Source of the DNA: Spirosoma profusum
Lineage (GTDB): Bacteria > Bacteroidota > Bacteroidia > Cytophagales > Spirosomataceae
Reading direction: 5' to 3'
Length of the DNA: 57,687 bases
Assembly (NCBI RefSeq): GCF_014699005.1
Contig: NZ_JACWZY010000039.1
Span: 1-57,687 of the forward strand
Both the position numbers and the translations under genes were made by a program. The first letter of the stretch is position 1. Each line of letters begins with the position of its first letter. This document shows, one piece after another, positions 27,673 through 35,570 of the stretch. The notes below the pieces were generated by a model that was not told the DNA's origin, did no database searches, and was given only the letters and a program-made list of their open reading frames with translations.

Positions 27673-27778
27673 AATGAATGATGAATGATGACTGATGACT
27701 GATGAATGGGCTGGCGCGTCAACAATCCACTTGCGCCAGCCCATTCATCAGTCATCATTCATCATTCATCATTCATTA
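27673..27778. repeat. ATGA-rich long hairpin between ugd and the decarboxylase gene
   Basis: Arms 27673-27717 and 27733-27778 pair almost fully (GATGAATGGGCTGGCGC near the loop) with a 15-bp loop. The distal part is made of ATGAATG/ATGACTG units whose number differs between the arms, a sign of slippage. It starts just after the ugd stop and ends 12 bp before the next ATG, so it lies within the ugd operon message. Confidence 0.85.
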
Positions 27779-27790
27779 TCCATCCCTCCG

Positions 27791-28771
27791 ATGAAACGAG
27801 TTTTAATTACCGGTGGAGCCGGCTTTCTGGGGTCGCATTTGAGCGATCGGTTTATCAAAGAAGGATACCATGTGATTGTCATGGATAACCTCATTACGGG
27901 CGATATCCGGAACATTGAGCACCTTTGGCATCTGCCGAATTTTGAGTTTTATCATCACGACGTTTCCAAATTTATTCACGTACCGGGCAACCTGGATTAC
28001 ATTCTGCACTTTGCGTCGCCAGCCAGCCCTATCGACTACCTGAAAATTCCGATTCAGACCCTGAAAGTGGGATCGCTGGGCATTCACAACTGCCTGGGTC
28101 TGGCCCGTGTGAAGGGTGCTCGTGTGCTAATTGCGTCGACGTCGGAGGTATATGGTGACCCTACCGTTCATCCGCAGAACGAAGAATATTGGGGAAACGT
28201 AAACCCAGTTGGCCCTCGCGGTGTGTATGACGAAGCCAAACGGTTTCAGGAAGCCATGACGATGGCCTACCATACGTATCACGGCTTGGAAACACGTATC
28301 GTTCGGATTTTCAATACGTATGGTCCCCGGATGCGCCTGAACGACGGACGGGTACTGCCTGCGTTCATTGGGCAGGCGTTACGTGGCGAAGACCTGACCG
28401 TTTTCGGTGATGGCAGTCAGACGCGCTCGTTCTGCTACGTCGATGATCTGGTAGAAGGTATTTATCGACTGCTCCTGAGTGACCACGTGAATCCGGTGAA
28501 CATTGGTAATCCGTCGGAAATTACGATTAAGGAATTTGGCGAAGAAATTATCAAGCTGACAGGCACCACCCAGAAGCTGGTATTTAAAGAACTGCCGACG
28601 GACGACCCGAAACAACGCCAGCCTGATATTACCAAAGCAAAAGCGATTCTGGGATGGGAGCCGAAGGTGTCGCGTGACGAAGGGCTACGTATTACGTATG
28701 AATACTTCAAGAGTTTGCCTCCCGAAGAGCTATACCGGGCCGCCTATCACCGCGAGTTTGTAAAACAGTGA
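27791..28771 (+). CDS. UDP-glucuronate decarboxylase (UDP-xylose synthase)
   Basis: 326 residues from the ATG at 27791; the frame opens earlier inside the hairpin repeat, but that part is not coding. Extended SDR signatures: GGAGFLG at 8-14, FASPASPIDYLKIPIQTLKVG family stretch (70-94 region), catalytic Tyr146 and Lys150 in YDEAK, and RIFNTYGPRM. It decarboxylates UDP-glucuronate to UDP-xylose with bound NAD. The partner ugd is immediately upstream. A Rho-independent terminator follows 90 bp after the stop. Confidence 0.95.
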   Translation: MKRVLITGGAGFLGSHLSDRFIKEGYHVIVMDNLITGDIRNIEHLWHLPNFEFYHHDVSKFIHVPGNLDYILHFASPASPIDYLKIPIQTLKVGSLGIHNCLGLARVKGARVLIASTSEVYGDPTVHPQNEEYWGNVNPVGPRGVYDEAKRFQEAMTMAYHTYHGLETRIVRIFNTYGPRMRLNDGRVLPAFIGQALRGEDLTVFGDGSQTRSFCYVDDLVEGIYRLLLSDHVNPVNIGNPSEITIKEFGEEIIKLTGTTQKLVFKELPTDDPKQRQPDITKAKAILGWEPKVSRDEGLRITYEYFKSLPPEELYRAAYHREFVKQ

Positions 28772-28860
28772 TATTGCCAACTTATTGTGGTTGTCAAAAA
28801 ATAATTATACTTTTACTTCAGTAACTGCTTTTGAGCAGTACACCTTTAGCTGTCTAATAA

Positions 28861-28889
28861 AAACCTGCGAGCCACTTGCGCGCAGGTTT
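28861..28889. terminator. Rho-independent terminator
   Basis: Stem AAACCTGCG (28861-28869) with CGCAGGTTT (28881-28889) followed by seven or more T residues. It terminates the ugd/decarboxylase message; on the other strand it lies 27 bp beyond the end of nspC and may serve both. A small ACTGCTTTTGAGCAGT hairpin is seen 35 bp upstream. Confidence 0.85.
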
Positions 28890-28915
28890 TTTTGTTTTCA
28901 GCCTGTTGCGTTCGG

Positions 28916-30061
28916 TTAACTTAATCGATCCTTAAAACTCTCATAGCCATAGGTTTTGACGAGTCGGAATGTTTCGTCCTCCTGCCAGATGCCAATAGCG
29001 GGCAGATTAACGCCATTAAACGTAGTGGTTTTTACCATCGTGTAGTGAATCATATCGTCAAATACGATTTTGTCACCAATGACGAGCGGCTTATCGAACG
29101 AATAATCGCCCATAAAATCACCGGCCAGACACGTCATGCCACCGAGTCGATACATAGGTTTTCCGGCAATGGGCTCGTGATACGATCCCAGAATACGCGG
29201 TTTGTAGGGCATTTCTAACGTATCAGGCATATGAGCTGCAAACGACGTATCAAGTATCGCCACCTGGATTCCCTGACTGTCTACTACGTCCAGCACGGTC
29301 GAAACCAGCACGCCCGTTTGCCAGGCGATGGCCGAACCCGGTTCCAGTAGTATGTCCACGTTGTATTTCTCCCGGAAGTTGGTCAGTAACTGAATCAGGT
29401 GATTGGTGTCGTAGCCTTCGCGGGTCATCAGGTGCCCACCACCAAAGTTGACCCATTTAGCCTGATGCAATAAATCGCCGAAGCGGTTTTCCAGCGCGGC
29501 CAGTGTTCGCTCCAGCGTATAGGAATCGTTTTCGCAAAGAGTGTGAAAATGAATACCGTCAAGACCGTCTGGCAATGTATCGGGCAGTTGGTCGCGGGTG
29601 GCGCCCAGGCGTGAACCCGGTACGCAGGGATTATACATCTCCGTGGCTACTTCTGAGTATTGCGGATTAACGCGAATGCCGCACGAAACGTTGCCTACCG
29701 CCCGATCTTTAAAACGGACCCACTGATTCCATGAATTGAAGGTCAGGTGACTGCTACGTTCCACTACTTCGTCAAATTCATCGTCGCGGTAAGCAGGGAT
29801 GTAGGTATGCGCTTTCACGCCCATGTACTCGTTCACCAGCTTGATTTCGTTGAGCGAACTGGCCGTAGCACCAGACAAATATTCGCGTACTAACGCAAAG
29901 GCGCTGTACATGGAAAAGCCTTTCAGGGCCAAGATAATGGTAACTCCGGCAGCACGTTGTACCGAATCGATTAATTGCAGATTCCGCCGGAGTCTGGCTT
30001 CTTCCAGCACGAAGCAGGGCGACAGAATAGCGTCGAGGTTTTGTTGCAGGCTTGTATTCAT
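28916..30061 (-). CDS. nspC: Carboxynorspermidine/carboxyspermidine decarboxylase
   Basis: 381 residues, the usual NspC size. A PLP-dependent alanine racemase-fold barrel has Lys47 in ALKGFS for the Schiff base, HFHTLCE and NFGGGHLMT, and the C-terminal domain carries the CLAGDFMGDY region. It decarboxylates carboxynorspermidine or carboxyspermidine, the last step of the aspartate-semialdehyde polyamine route used by many Bacteroidota and Vibrio. The partner dehydrogenase is encoded at 33424, same strand, with five other genes or remnants between. The only promoter-like box abuts the ATG, suggesting a leaderless message. Confidence 0.95.
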   Translation of the reverse strand: MNTSLQQNLDAILSPCFVLEEARLRRNLQLIDSVQRAAGVTIILALKGFSMYSAFALVREYLSGATASSLNEIKLVNEYMGVKAHTYIPAYRDDEFDEVVERSSHLTFNSWNQWVRFKDRAVGNVSCGIRVNPQYSEVATEMYNPCVPGSRLGATRDQLPDTLPDGLDGIHFHTLCENDSYTLERTLAALENRFGDLLHQAKWVNFGGGHLMTREGYDTNHLIQLLTNFREKYNVDILLEPGSAIAWQTGVLVSTVLDVVDSQGIQVAILDTSFAAHMPDTLEMPYKPRILGSYHEPIAGKPMYRLGGMTCLAGDFMGDYSFDKPLVIGDKIVFDDMIHYTMVKTTTFNGVNLPAIGIWQEDETFRLVKTYGYESFKDRLS

Positions 30062-30065
30062 GCCG

Positions 30066-30073
30066 CAAAGGTA
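30066..30073 (-). promoter_or_regulatory. -7 box placed 4 bp before nspC
   Basis: On the minus strand this reads TACCTTTG, an exact match to the -7 consensus, ending 4 bp before the nspC ATG. The expected start of transcription would fall at or near the A of ATG, so nspC may be leaderless. No TTG lies about 20 bp upstream. Confidence 0.5.
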
Positions 30074-30088
30074 GCATACAAGCTGCTT

Positions 30089-30434
30089 CTACCACCTGTT
30101 ACGTTTGGGGTAATCCATTCCGAATGGAATTCGTAAACTATACGTAACACGTACTAATTTCCCTGACTGACTACCCGGTTTCCAGGCTGGCATTTCCTCA
30201 ACGATACGTAGTGATTCTTCATCGCAACCATACGGGCTTCTGCTGGATATTGACGTTTTGCCAGAACAAATTGACGTAGTGAATCAAGCCCACTGGAAAC
30301 TCAGGCGGCTTTTCGACAATCGTGTAAACGGTGGAAGCCGGGTCGATCGGAGACTGTGCCCAAATATGAGCGCGTAGGCATAACACAAGACTGATGCTTA
30401 CAACGAATGCCATTCCTTGGGGAATGGCATTCAT
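30089..30434 (-). pseudogene. Decayed TonB-type C-terminal gene
   Basis: Three frames of the minus strand add up to one TonB C-terminal-like protein. Frame one has a signal peptide (HIWAQ), then YTIVEKPPEFPVG like the EEQQPEFPGG of the intact TonB. Frame two contributes YPAEAR, and frame three gives SPYGCDEESLRIVEEMPAWK and a final strand, ending at TAG 30091-30089. Alignment with the intact gene at 30487 shows about 20-25 residues missing and at least two frameshifts. The C-terminal helix and strand match GFGCDEEALRVVNKMPTW closely, so it was a paralogue of that gene. Confidence 0.85.
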
Positions 30435-30486
30435 AATTTTAACGTAGATTCTTTGAGAAAGAGCATGTCAACTTTCGTGCTACGTC

Positions 30487-31308
30487 CTATTCCAGTGTGA
30501 AAGTTATTGGCAGGTTGTATTTCACCCGAACTGTTCGGCCAGATTGTTTACCCGGCCGCCAGGTGGGCATTTTATTGACAACGCGCAGGGCTTCTTCGTC
30601 GCAGCCAAAACCAACACCTTTCAGTACGTGCACATCCGTCAGGCTACCGTCGGTGTTGACGACAAAACTGATATAAACCCGCCCCGAAACACCTGCCGAT
30701 GCAGCCGCCCGTGGATAGTTTAGATTCTTGCTCAGAAATGAACGTAGCGCATCCATTCCACCCGGAAATTCGGGTTGTTGTTCAACCAGAATGAACGTCT
30801 CCTCTGGTTTCGGGTTTGCTTCGACGACCTTTTCCTGAACAGTCGGTGCCGAAGCCTCGGGAGCAGTAATAGCTTCAAGATCACCGGTTCCTTCGGCAGT
30901 TTCGGTTCCAGACGTAGCATCTTCGAGCTGGTCGGTAGTAGCGGGCAGGTTTTCTTCAACAACCTCCGCTTCGGGCATAACGACCGGTGGCAGATTGCGT
31001 ACGGTGTTTACGGCGGGAGGTTGCTCAACGGGCGGCAACGTAACAGGGGGCTCGATGGGTTGTTCAGGAAGTTTCATTACGTAGTGTTCTAGCATAACTT
31101 CAGTAATTCTGCGTTGGTCGGTGGGGAAGAAATGGGCGTGAAGCATGGGCGCGCTTAATGCCAGCAGAAATAAACCGATGCCCAGCCCCAAAGCACGGTT
31201 GAGTGTTGGTCGGTATTGGCGACGCAGTTCGAAAGCTCCATAAGCACGGTTACGTGCCTGAAAAATAATCTCGTCGTACGAGAGGGCGGACGTATCGTTC
31301 GGTAACAT
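30487..31308 (-). CDS. Energy transducer TonB family protein
   Basis: 273 residues. An N-terminal cytoplasmic segment with ARNRAYGAFELRRQY (a Bacteroidota TonB hallmark), a transmembrane helix at about 38-58, a Pro- and Glu-rich periplasmic linker (about 75-165) and a TonB C-terminal domain (about 180-273) with QQPEFPGG, YPRAA, GRVYISFVV and GCDEEALRVV. It transmits proton motive force from ExbB/ExbD to outer-membrane transporters; no exbB or exbD is nearby. A truncated paralogue lies 50 bp downstream and a TonB_C fusion gene is at 45701. Confidence 0.92.
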   Translation of the reverse strand: MLPNDTSALSYDEIIFQARNRAYGAFELRRQYRPTLNRALGLGIGLFLLALSAPMLHAHFFPTDQRRITEVMLEHYVMKLPEQPIEPPVTLPPVEQPPAVNTVRNLPPVVMPEAEVVEENLPATTDQLEDATSGTETAEGTGDLEAITAPEASAPTVQEKVVEANPKPEETFILVEQQPEFPGGMDALRSFLSKNLNYPRAAASAGVSGRVYISFVVNTDGSLTDVHVLKGVGFGCDEEALRVVNKMPTWRPGKQSGRTVRVKYNLPITFTLE

Positions 31309-31377
31309 GGTCGTTGTGGTTTAAGGTATACCCCATAGATGACCAAGTCTGTCCTATTCCATATGGTATTTTGTTAC

Positions 31378-31401
31378 GTTGATCAACATTGACTATGTCA
31401 A
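31378..31401. promoter_or_regulatory. Paired palindromes upstream of tonB
   Basis: GTTGATCAAC (31378-31387) is a perfect palindrome and is followed directly by TTGACTATGTCAA (31389-31401), a 5-bp dyad with a 3-bp centre. Both lie 70-95 bp before the tonB start. They could be operator half-sites. The rest of the 171-bp spacer before the repeat is AT-rich with nothing else evident. Confidence 0.4.
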
Positions 31402-31479
31402 CGAGTGAAAAAGTATTAAATTGTTAATAGTCAATACGTTGCAATTAAATTGAACTAACGTAGCAAAGACCATATAGTC

Positions 31480-31567
31480 TATAAAGAGCGAAAGGCGGAA
31501 AGAGTGAAAGAGCAAAGGCCATCCGGCAGATTCGCTCTTTCACTCTTTCCGCCTTTCGCTCTTTATA
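31480..31567. repeat. Long-hairpin repeat, family 2 copy A
   Basis: Perfect 34-bp arms at 31480-31513 and 31534-31567, built from AAAGAGCGAAAG and GAAAGAGTGAAAGAGC, with a 20-bp loop containing CCATCCGGCA. The right arm covers the stop codon (31563-31565) of the preceding minus-strand gene. A second copy is at 55855. Confidence 0.92.
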
Positions 31568-32342
31568 AATTGTCGTACTGTTTCAGTAAAGACGCTGCGC
31601 CTTCTTCGGTTTTCAGGTTGAGTGATGCCTGTTTGGCAAAAGCTTTTAATTCGTCCTGATGTGCACCTATAGCCTCAAGTAGGGCCTTATCCGACAGTTT
31701 GATTTTGGCGAGGGTCTGATCAGGTTTTTGTAGGAAATACGTATCGGTTTCCCGGAATTGATCGTAGCGAGTGTTGTTTGAGTATGGATCTTTGTAGTCG
31801 GCAGGTTTAAATTTCTTTTCGATACGTTTCAGTAACGCTGTTTTTCCCGAGTAGAGTACTAAAAAGTAGCCTTGTGGCTGTGATTCCTGCGGGGCTGTCA
31901 AACGCCGGAATAGGTATGTTTGCCCATTAGCATCGCGGAATTGAAATGATTTTACGGTCTCGGGATTGACCATAATAGAATCATTGCCCATCCAGGTACG
32001 TAGCAACATCAACTGCTGGCGAAAGGCGTCGAATTTGATAGGGACGTCTTTGTAATTCTGTCCTGCCGTCATTTCGATCTGCCCTTTGTTCCATTCTGGT
32101 AGAAAATAAGGGGTCCCGCGCAGTCCTTCATAACGGTGATCGATGGTATTGATGGCAGCTCCGGGTGCTAAACCTACACCGGTTAATTCAGCTGAATTTT
32201 GATACGTCTCATAACCGTTACGTCGGCTGTTCGGATTGTCGATGACGGCGCGCTTGGGTTTGGTTGCCGACGTATCAGCCTTTTGAGCCATTACGTTAAT
32301 GCCAATCAGCGTGAGCAGCGAGAAAAGAACCGGGGTTTTCAT
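31563..32342 (-). CDS. Secreted protein of unknown function (tandem paralogue 1)
   Basis: 259 residues with a signal peptide (about 1-19, VMAQ). Central landmarks: GTPYFLPEWNKGQIEM, VPIKFDAFRQQLMLL, VKSFQF, GYFLVLYSGKTALLKR and, near the end, IKLSDKALLEAIGAHQDEL then TEEGAASLLKQYDNL. The same sequence of motifs occurs in the gene just upstream (32386) and in the N-terminal part of the TonB_C fusion at 45701. I do not know a named family. Its stop codon lies within a family 2 repeat, and it is 43 bp downstream of its paralogue, so they form one operon. Confidence 0.8.
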   Translation of the reverse strand: MKTPVLFSLLTLIGINVMAQKADTSATKPKRAVIDNPNSRRNGYETYQNSAELTGVGLAPGAAINTIDHRYEGLRGTPYFLPEWNKGQIEMTAGQNYKDVPIKFDAFRQQLMLLRTWMGNDSIMVNPETVKSFQFRDANGQTYLFRRLTAPQESQPQGYFLVLYSGKTALLKRIEKKFKPADYKDPYSNNTRYDQFRETDTYFLQKPDQTLAKIKLSDKALLEAIGAHQDELKAFAKQASLNLKTEEGAASLLKQYDNL

Positions 32343-32385
32343 AGTTGGTGCTACGTAGTAAACATGATTTTGGATCAGACGCGGT

Positions 32386-33177
32386 TTATAAGCTATCGTA
32401 ACGTTTCAGTAGGGCAGCTGCGCCTTCTTCAGTTTTTAGATTGAGCGACGACTGCCTGGCAAAATCTTTCAATTCATCTTTATGATCACCGATGGCTTCG
32501 AGCAGGGCTTTGTCCGACAGTTTGATTTTAGAGAGCGTCTGGTCGGGTTTGAGTAAGTAGTAGGAAATGACGTTCTGAAATTCATCGTAACGAATATCAT
32601 TTGAATACGGACCTTTAAAATTGGCCGGTTGAAACGTTTTGGAAATACGTTTCAGCAGCGACGATTTGCCTTGATATAACACCAGAAAATAGCCTTCCTT
32701 AGCTTTCGTCTCGTCGGTTTTAACGTTGGGATACCTCCGGAATACGTAAAGCTGACCCAGGTTATCTGTAAATTGAAACGACTTCACCTGGTTTGCATCG
32801 ACAATAATTGAATCGTTGTTGACCTGTTTGCGGAGTAGTATTAATTGTTGTTTGTAGGCATTGAACTTGATTGGTACGTTTCGATAATGTTGCCCGGAAG
32901 CAATTTCAACCTGGCCGGTATTCCACTCCGGCAAAAAGTAAGCTGTTCCGTGCAAACCCTCGTAACGCTGGTCAATGGTGGCTACCATGGTATAAACCCC
33001 TGAGCCAATAATCTGATTCATCGAGGAGATTCCTTCAAACGCATTACGTTGCGCCGTAACGGAATTCGGCACTTGGGGTTGCCTAGTTTTGCTGGAGTCA
33101 GGCTTTTGAGCAAATGTGCTTACAAAGAGTCCAAGAGTAAAGACAGTCGATAGCAGTAAGTTCGTAACGATTTTCAT
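32386..33177 (-). CDS. Secreted protein of unknown function (tandem paralogue 2)
   Basis: 263 residues, signal peptide about 1-23 (TFAQ). It is about as long as, and aligns end to end with, the protein at 31563: GTAYFLPEWNTGQVEI, VPIKFNAYKQQLILL, VKSFQF, GYFLVLYQGKSSLLKR, IKLSDKALLEAIGDHKDEL, TEEGAAALLKRYDSL. Differences are scattered, so the duplication is old enough for both to be kept. It is first in the two-gene operon. The position next to tonB and the third homologue fused to a TonB C-terminal domain suggest a role at the envelope linked to TonB; that is inference. Confidence 0.8.
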   Translation of the reverse strand: MKIVTNLLLSTVFTLGLFVSTFAQKPDSSKTRQPQVPNSVTAQRNAFEGISSMNQIIGSGVYTMVATIDQRYEGLHGTAYFLPEWNTGQVEIASGQHYRNVPIKFNAYKQQLILLRKQVNNDSIIVDANQVKSFQFTDNLGQLYVFRRYPNVKTDETKAKEGYFLVLYQGKSSLLKRISKTFQPANFKGPYSNDIRYDEFQNVISYYLLKPDQTLSKIKLSDKALLEAIGDHKDELKDFARQSSLNLKTEEGAAALLKRYDSL

Positions 33178-33216
33178 GGTGAGTCGAGCTTTTCAGAGAC
33201 TATGTGTAGAGGCATT

Positions 33217-33334
33217 TTTGTCATGCTGACCGGTCCGCCGGTGCGGCAGGAAGCATCTTAAGTTTCCCCAGCTAATCGGTTTGGGTACTTTAAGATGCTT
33301 CCTACCGCACCGGCGGACCGGTCAGCATGACAAA
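33217..33334. repeat. Long-hairpin repeat, family 1 copy C
   Basis: 44-bp arms (33217-33260 and 33291-33334) with a single mismatch, ends TTTGTCATGCTGA / TCAGCATGACAAA, and a GC-rich insert (CCGGTCCGCCGGTGCGG) that is matched on the other arm. The core ends GGGTACTTT. It lies between the start of the tandem paralogues and the terminator of carboxynorspermidine synthase. Confidence 0.92.
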
Positions 33335-33385
33335 GACGCTGCTTTCGCTTTTCTATTGAATTTTATCAATTTTCATTACTAACGA

Positions 33386-33416
33386 AAAATCCCGCTTCTT
33401 AACGTAGCGGGATTTT
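33386..33416 (-). terminator. Rho-independent terminator of carboxynorspermidine synthase
   Basis: Stem AAAATCCCGC (33386-33395) with GCGGGATTTT (33407-33416), 11-nt loop, immediately past the stop at 33424. A run of T follows on the minus strand (AAAAA/TTTTT side). Confidence 0.82.
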
Positions 33417-33423
33417 AAATTTA

Positions 33424-34641
33424 CTAGTAGGTAGGATACTCATGCGGGAGTGTTACGTTAATGCGCTCCTGAACGGGCAGGCCCTGTTTGTTCATTTGCT
33501 CGATAAACGGGTCAGGATCAAGTTCTTCGCAGTTCCAGACACCGGGTTTCATCCAGACGCCGGTGAGCATCAGTTTGGCACCGATCATGGCCGGTACGCC
33601 CGTTGTATAACTGACGGCCTGCCCCCGTACCTCGCGATACGTTTCGGCGTGGTCGCAGTTGTTCCAGATGAAGTACGTTTGCTCTTCGCCATTTTTCACC
33701 CCTTTAATCTGACAGCCGATACTGGTCTGACCTGTATAGTTTTCGCCGAGCGAATCAGGGGCCGGAAGCACAGCTTTCAGAAACTCCAGTGGTACTACGT
33801 CCATGCCCTGAAATTTAATGGGGTCGATACGTGTCATGCCCACGTTTTGCAGCACTTCCAGGTGCGTCAGGTAAGCTTGCCCGAACGTCATCCAGAAACG
33901 GGCGCGCTTCAGTGTTGGGAAGTTTTTCACCAGCGACTCCAGCTCCTCGTGATACAGTACGTAGGATTCACGCGGCCCAATACCCGGATAGTCGATGGGT
34001 TTGTGAATGCTCATCGCCTGAATTTCGACCCATTCGCCATTTTCCCAGTAGCGACCGGGCTGGGTGATTTCCCGAATGTTGATTTCTGGATTGAAATTGG
34101 TGGCGAATGCTTTGCCGTGATTTCCGGCGTTGCAATCGACAATATCCAGATAATCCATCCGGTCGAAGTAATGTTTGTTGGCGTAAGCTGTAAACACCTG
34201 CGTAGCGCCCGGATCGAAACCGCAGCCCAGCAAGGCCATCAGACCGGCTTGTTCGAAACGTTCTTTGTATGCCCACTGCCAGCTATACTCGAATTTCGCT
34301 ACATCCTTCGGCTCGTAATTGGCCGTATCCATGTAGTGAACACCCGCTTCGAGGCAAGCATCCATTATGGGTAAATCCTGGTAGGGGAGTGCTACGTTAA
34401 TGACCAGCACCGGATTGAACGACCGGATAAGTGCTGCCGTTTCGGCCACTACGTCGGCATCGACCTGCGCGGTTTGAATCGTTACACCGTGCATCTCCTG
34501 AATTTCGGCTGCAATTCGGTCGCATTTTGCTTTCGTACGGCTGGCCAGCATGATCGATGTAAATACGTCGCTGTTCATCGCGCATTTGTGCGCTACAACC
34601 CTACCAACGCCACCCGCCCCAATAATGAGCACATTCGCCAT
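33424..34641 (-). CDS. Carboxynorspermidine synthase (saccharopine dehydrogenase family)
   Basis: 405 residues. Rossmann GAGGVGRVVAHKC at 8-20, then the saccharopine-dehydrogenase-like body with MDACLEAGVHYMDTANYE and LLGCGFDPGATQVF, and a C-terminal part with VGMTRIDPI and HAETYREVRGQAVSYTTGVP. It condenses L-aspartate semialdehyde with a diamine using NADPH, giving carboxynorspermidine or carboxyspermidine. With nspC at 28916 it completes this polyamine route. A saccharopine dehydrogenase proper is the alternative, but length and neighbour favour the polyamine role. Confidence 0.9.
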   Translation of the reverse strand: MANVLIIGAGGVGRVVAHKCAMNSDVFTSIMLASRTKAKCDRIAAEIQEMHGVTIQTAQVDADVVAETAALIRSFNPVLVINVALPYQDLPIMDACLEAGVHYMDTANYEPKDVAKFEYSWQWAYKERFEQAGLMALLGCGFDPGATQVFTAYANKHYFDRMDYLDIVDCNAGNHGKAFATNFNPEINIREITQPGRYWENGEWVEIQAMSIHKPIDYPGIGPRESYVLYHEELESLVKNFPTLKRARFWMTFGQAYLTHLEVLQNVGMTRIDPIKFQGMDVVPLEFLKAVLPAPDSLGENYTGQTSIGCQIKGVKNGEEQTYFIWNNCDHAETYREVRGQAVSYTTGVPAMIGAKLMLTGVWMKPGVWNCEELDPDPFIEQMNKQGLPVQERINVTLPHEYPTY

Positions 34642-34678
34642 CTATGTAAATTTAATGGTTTTACGATTTTTACGGGCG

Positions 34679-34686
34679 CAAAGATA
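34679..34686 (-). promoter_or_regulatory. -7 element for carboxynorspermidine synthase
   Basis: Reads TATCTTTG on the minus strand, 37 bp before the ATG, matching TAnnTTTG. A TTG is found only 11 bp upstream, so the -33 region is not canonical. Confidence 0.45.
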
Positions 34687-34756
34687 AAGAAAGTCGCCAA
34701 GTCGCTACGTCTCCGACTGCCACTGAGAGGTAAACTTAATAGTACGGAAAAAATAG

Positions 34757-34776
34757 GAACAGACGCCCGTCTGTTC
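34757..34776. promoter_or_regulatory. 20-bp palindrome overlapping the promoter of the 34837 gene
   Basis: GAACAGACGCCCGTCTGTTC: two 9-bp half-sites with a 2-bp centre, all matched. It ends 15 bp before TATATTTG (34792-34799), a -7-like box for the gene at 34837, and so covers the spacer or -33 region. This is a typical place for a repressor operator. Confidence 0.55.
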
Positions 34777-34836
34777 ACAACAATCTTTTAGTATATTTGT
34801 TAAGTAGACATATATACAATCCCTAATTGACCCGTT

Positions 34837-35277
34837 ATGAAACTTATCTCCTCTTCCGGCTCCCTCGATTCGTTTGAACTGTCTATTCTTGGGTATGGTA
34901 CGGCATCAACTACGTGGCGTGACCGCAACCGTCTTCAATGTCGAGTTTCTACGTTCTGGCGGCAAAAATCGGATACGCAATCAGCCCCTTTGCAGACATG
35001 GGAAGTGAAACGACTACTGAGTGGATTACGCTCACTCTGGAATAAAGCTGCCAATCGCATTACGTTTAATTTCTCTGAGCCAGGGCTAAGCATGGAGGCC
35101 AAAACGATGGCCGAAAATACGTATCAACTTCAGATTCAGCTAGGCCATTCCCTAAAACCCGCCTGGGACGCTTATCCGGATGTGCCGATAGAAGTTACCA
35201 TTTTACTGGACCGGAATCAGTTGCAGGAGGCTATCCAGGATTTGTCGGGACAAGTGGCAACGTACCCTGAAAGATAG
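34837..35277 (+). CDS. Small cytoplasmic protein, WapI-like
   Basis: 146 residues, no signal peptide, alternating strands: SILGYGTAST, RNRLQCRVSTF, a WEVKRLLSGLRSLW helix, then ITFNFSEPGLSMEAK, YQLQIQLGHSLKPAW and PIEVTILLDRNQLQEAI. The order (strand pair, helix, long beta-sheet, DRNQL-helix end) recalls WapI-type immunity-like proteins, but this is by eye only. No toxin gene is next to it. It has its own promoter-like box with an overlapping 20-bp palindrome. Confidence 0.65.
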   Translation: MKLISSSGSLDSFELSILGYGTASTTWRDRNRLQCRVSTFWRQKSDTQSAPLQTWEVKRLLSGLRSLWNKAANRITFNFSEPGLSMEAKTMAENTYQLQIQLGHSLKPAWDAYPDVPIEVTILLDRNQLQEAIQDLSGQVATYPER

Positions 35278-35403
35278 TTTGGTGATTTTGATGTGACTAC
35301 ACCAAATTTCTGAGTCTATATACATAGAAGTTCAGTATTTCGTTAGCTGAACATACAGGTGCCATTGAGCGCAGATTGTTAATAATATAAATCAAGTGTG
35401 ACT

Positions 35404-35422
35404 GATAAGTGTCATTCTTATC
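35404..35422. promoter_or_regulatory. Palindrome upstream of the TetR gene
   Basis: GATAAG (35404-35409) and CTTATC (35417-35422) form a dyad with a 7-bp centre, 149 bp before the TetR ATG; a second, weaker dyad GTTCAG/CTGAAC is at 35330-35352. The rest of the 293-bp spacer is AT-rich with no gene. Either could be an operator for the regulator. Confidence 0.35.
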
Positions 35423-35570
35423 CTTACATCCCAGTTTTAGCGGGTATATTTTGATAAGATTCGTGTAACTGTCATATTTGTTTCTATATCAATTTGATTG
35501 GTGTATTTAGTGGTATACATCATTGAAGAAATCCTGAGATCCCTCTTTTTTAACCAAAAATATATTTCCT

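Noticed and set aside
28826..28842. Small RNA ending at the 28861 terminator
   Set aside because: A small ACTGCTTTTGAGCAGT hairpin and an AT-rich upstream box are present, but no promoter with proper spacing was found, so it is explained by the 3' end of the ugd operon.
33442..34374. 310-codon frame opposite carboxynorspermidine synthase
   Set aside because: Antisense frame of a family member whose catalytic and Rossmann motifs are clear on the other strand.
34474..34791. Open frame of 105 codons on the plus strand across the start of carboxynorspermidine synthase
   Set aside because: It lies opposite a well-supported gene and its promoter region, and reads as the antisense frame of that gene with no domain.
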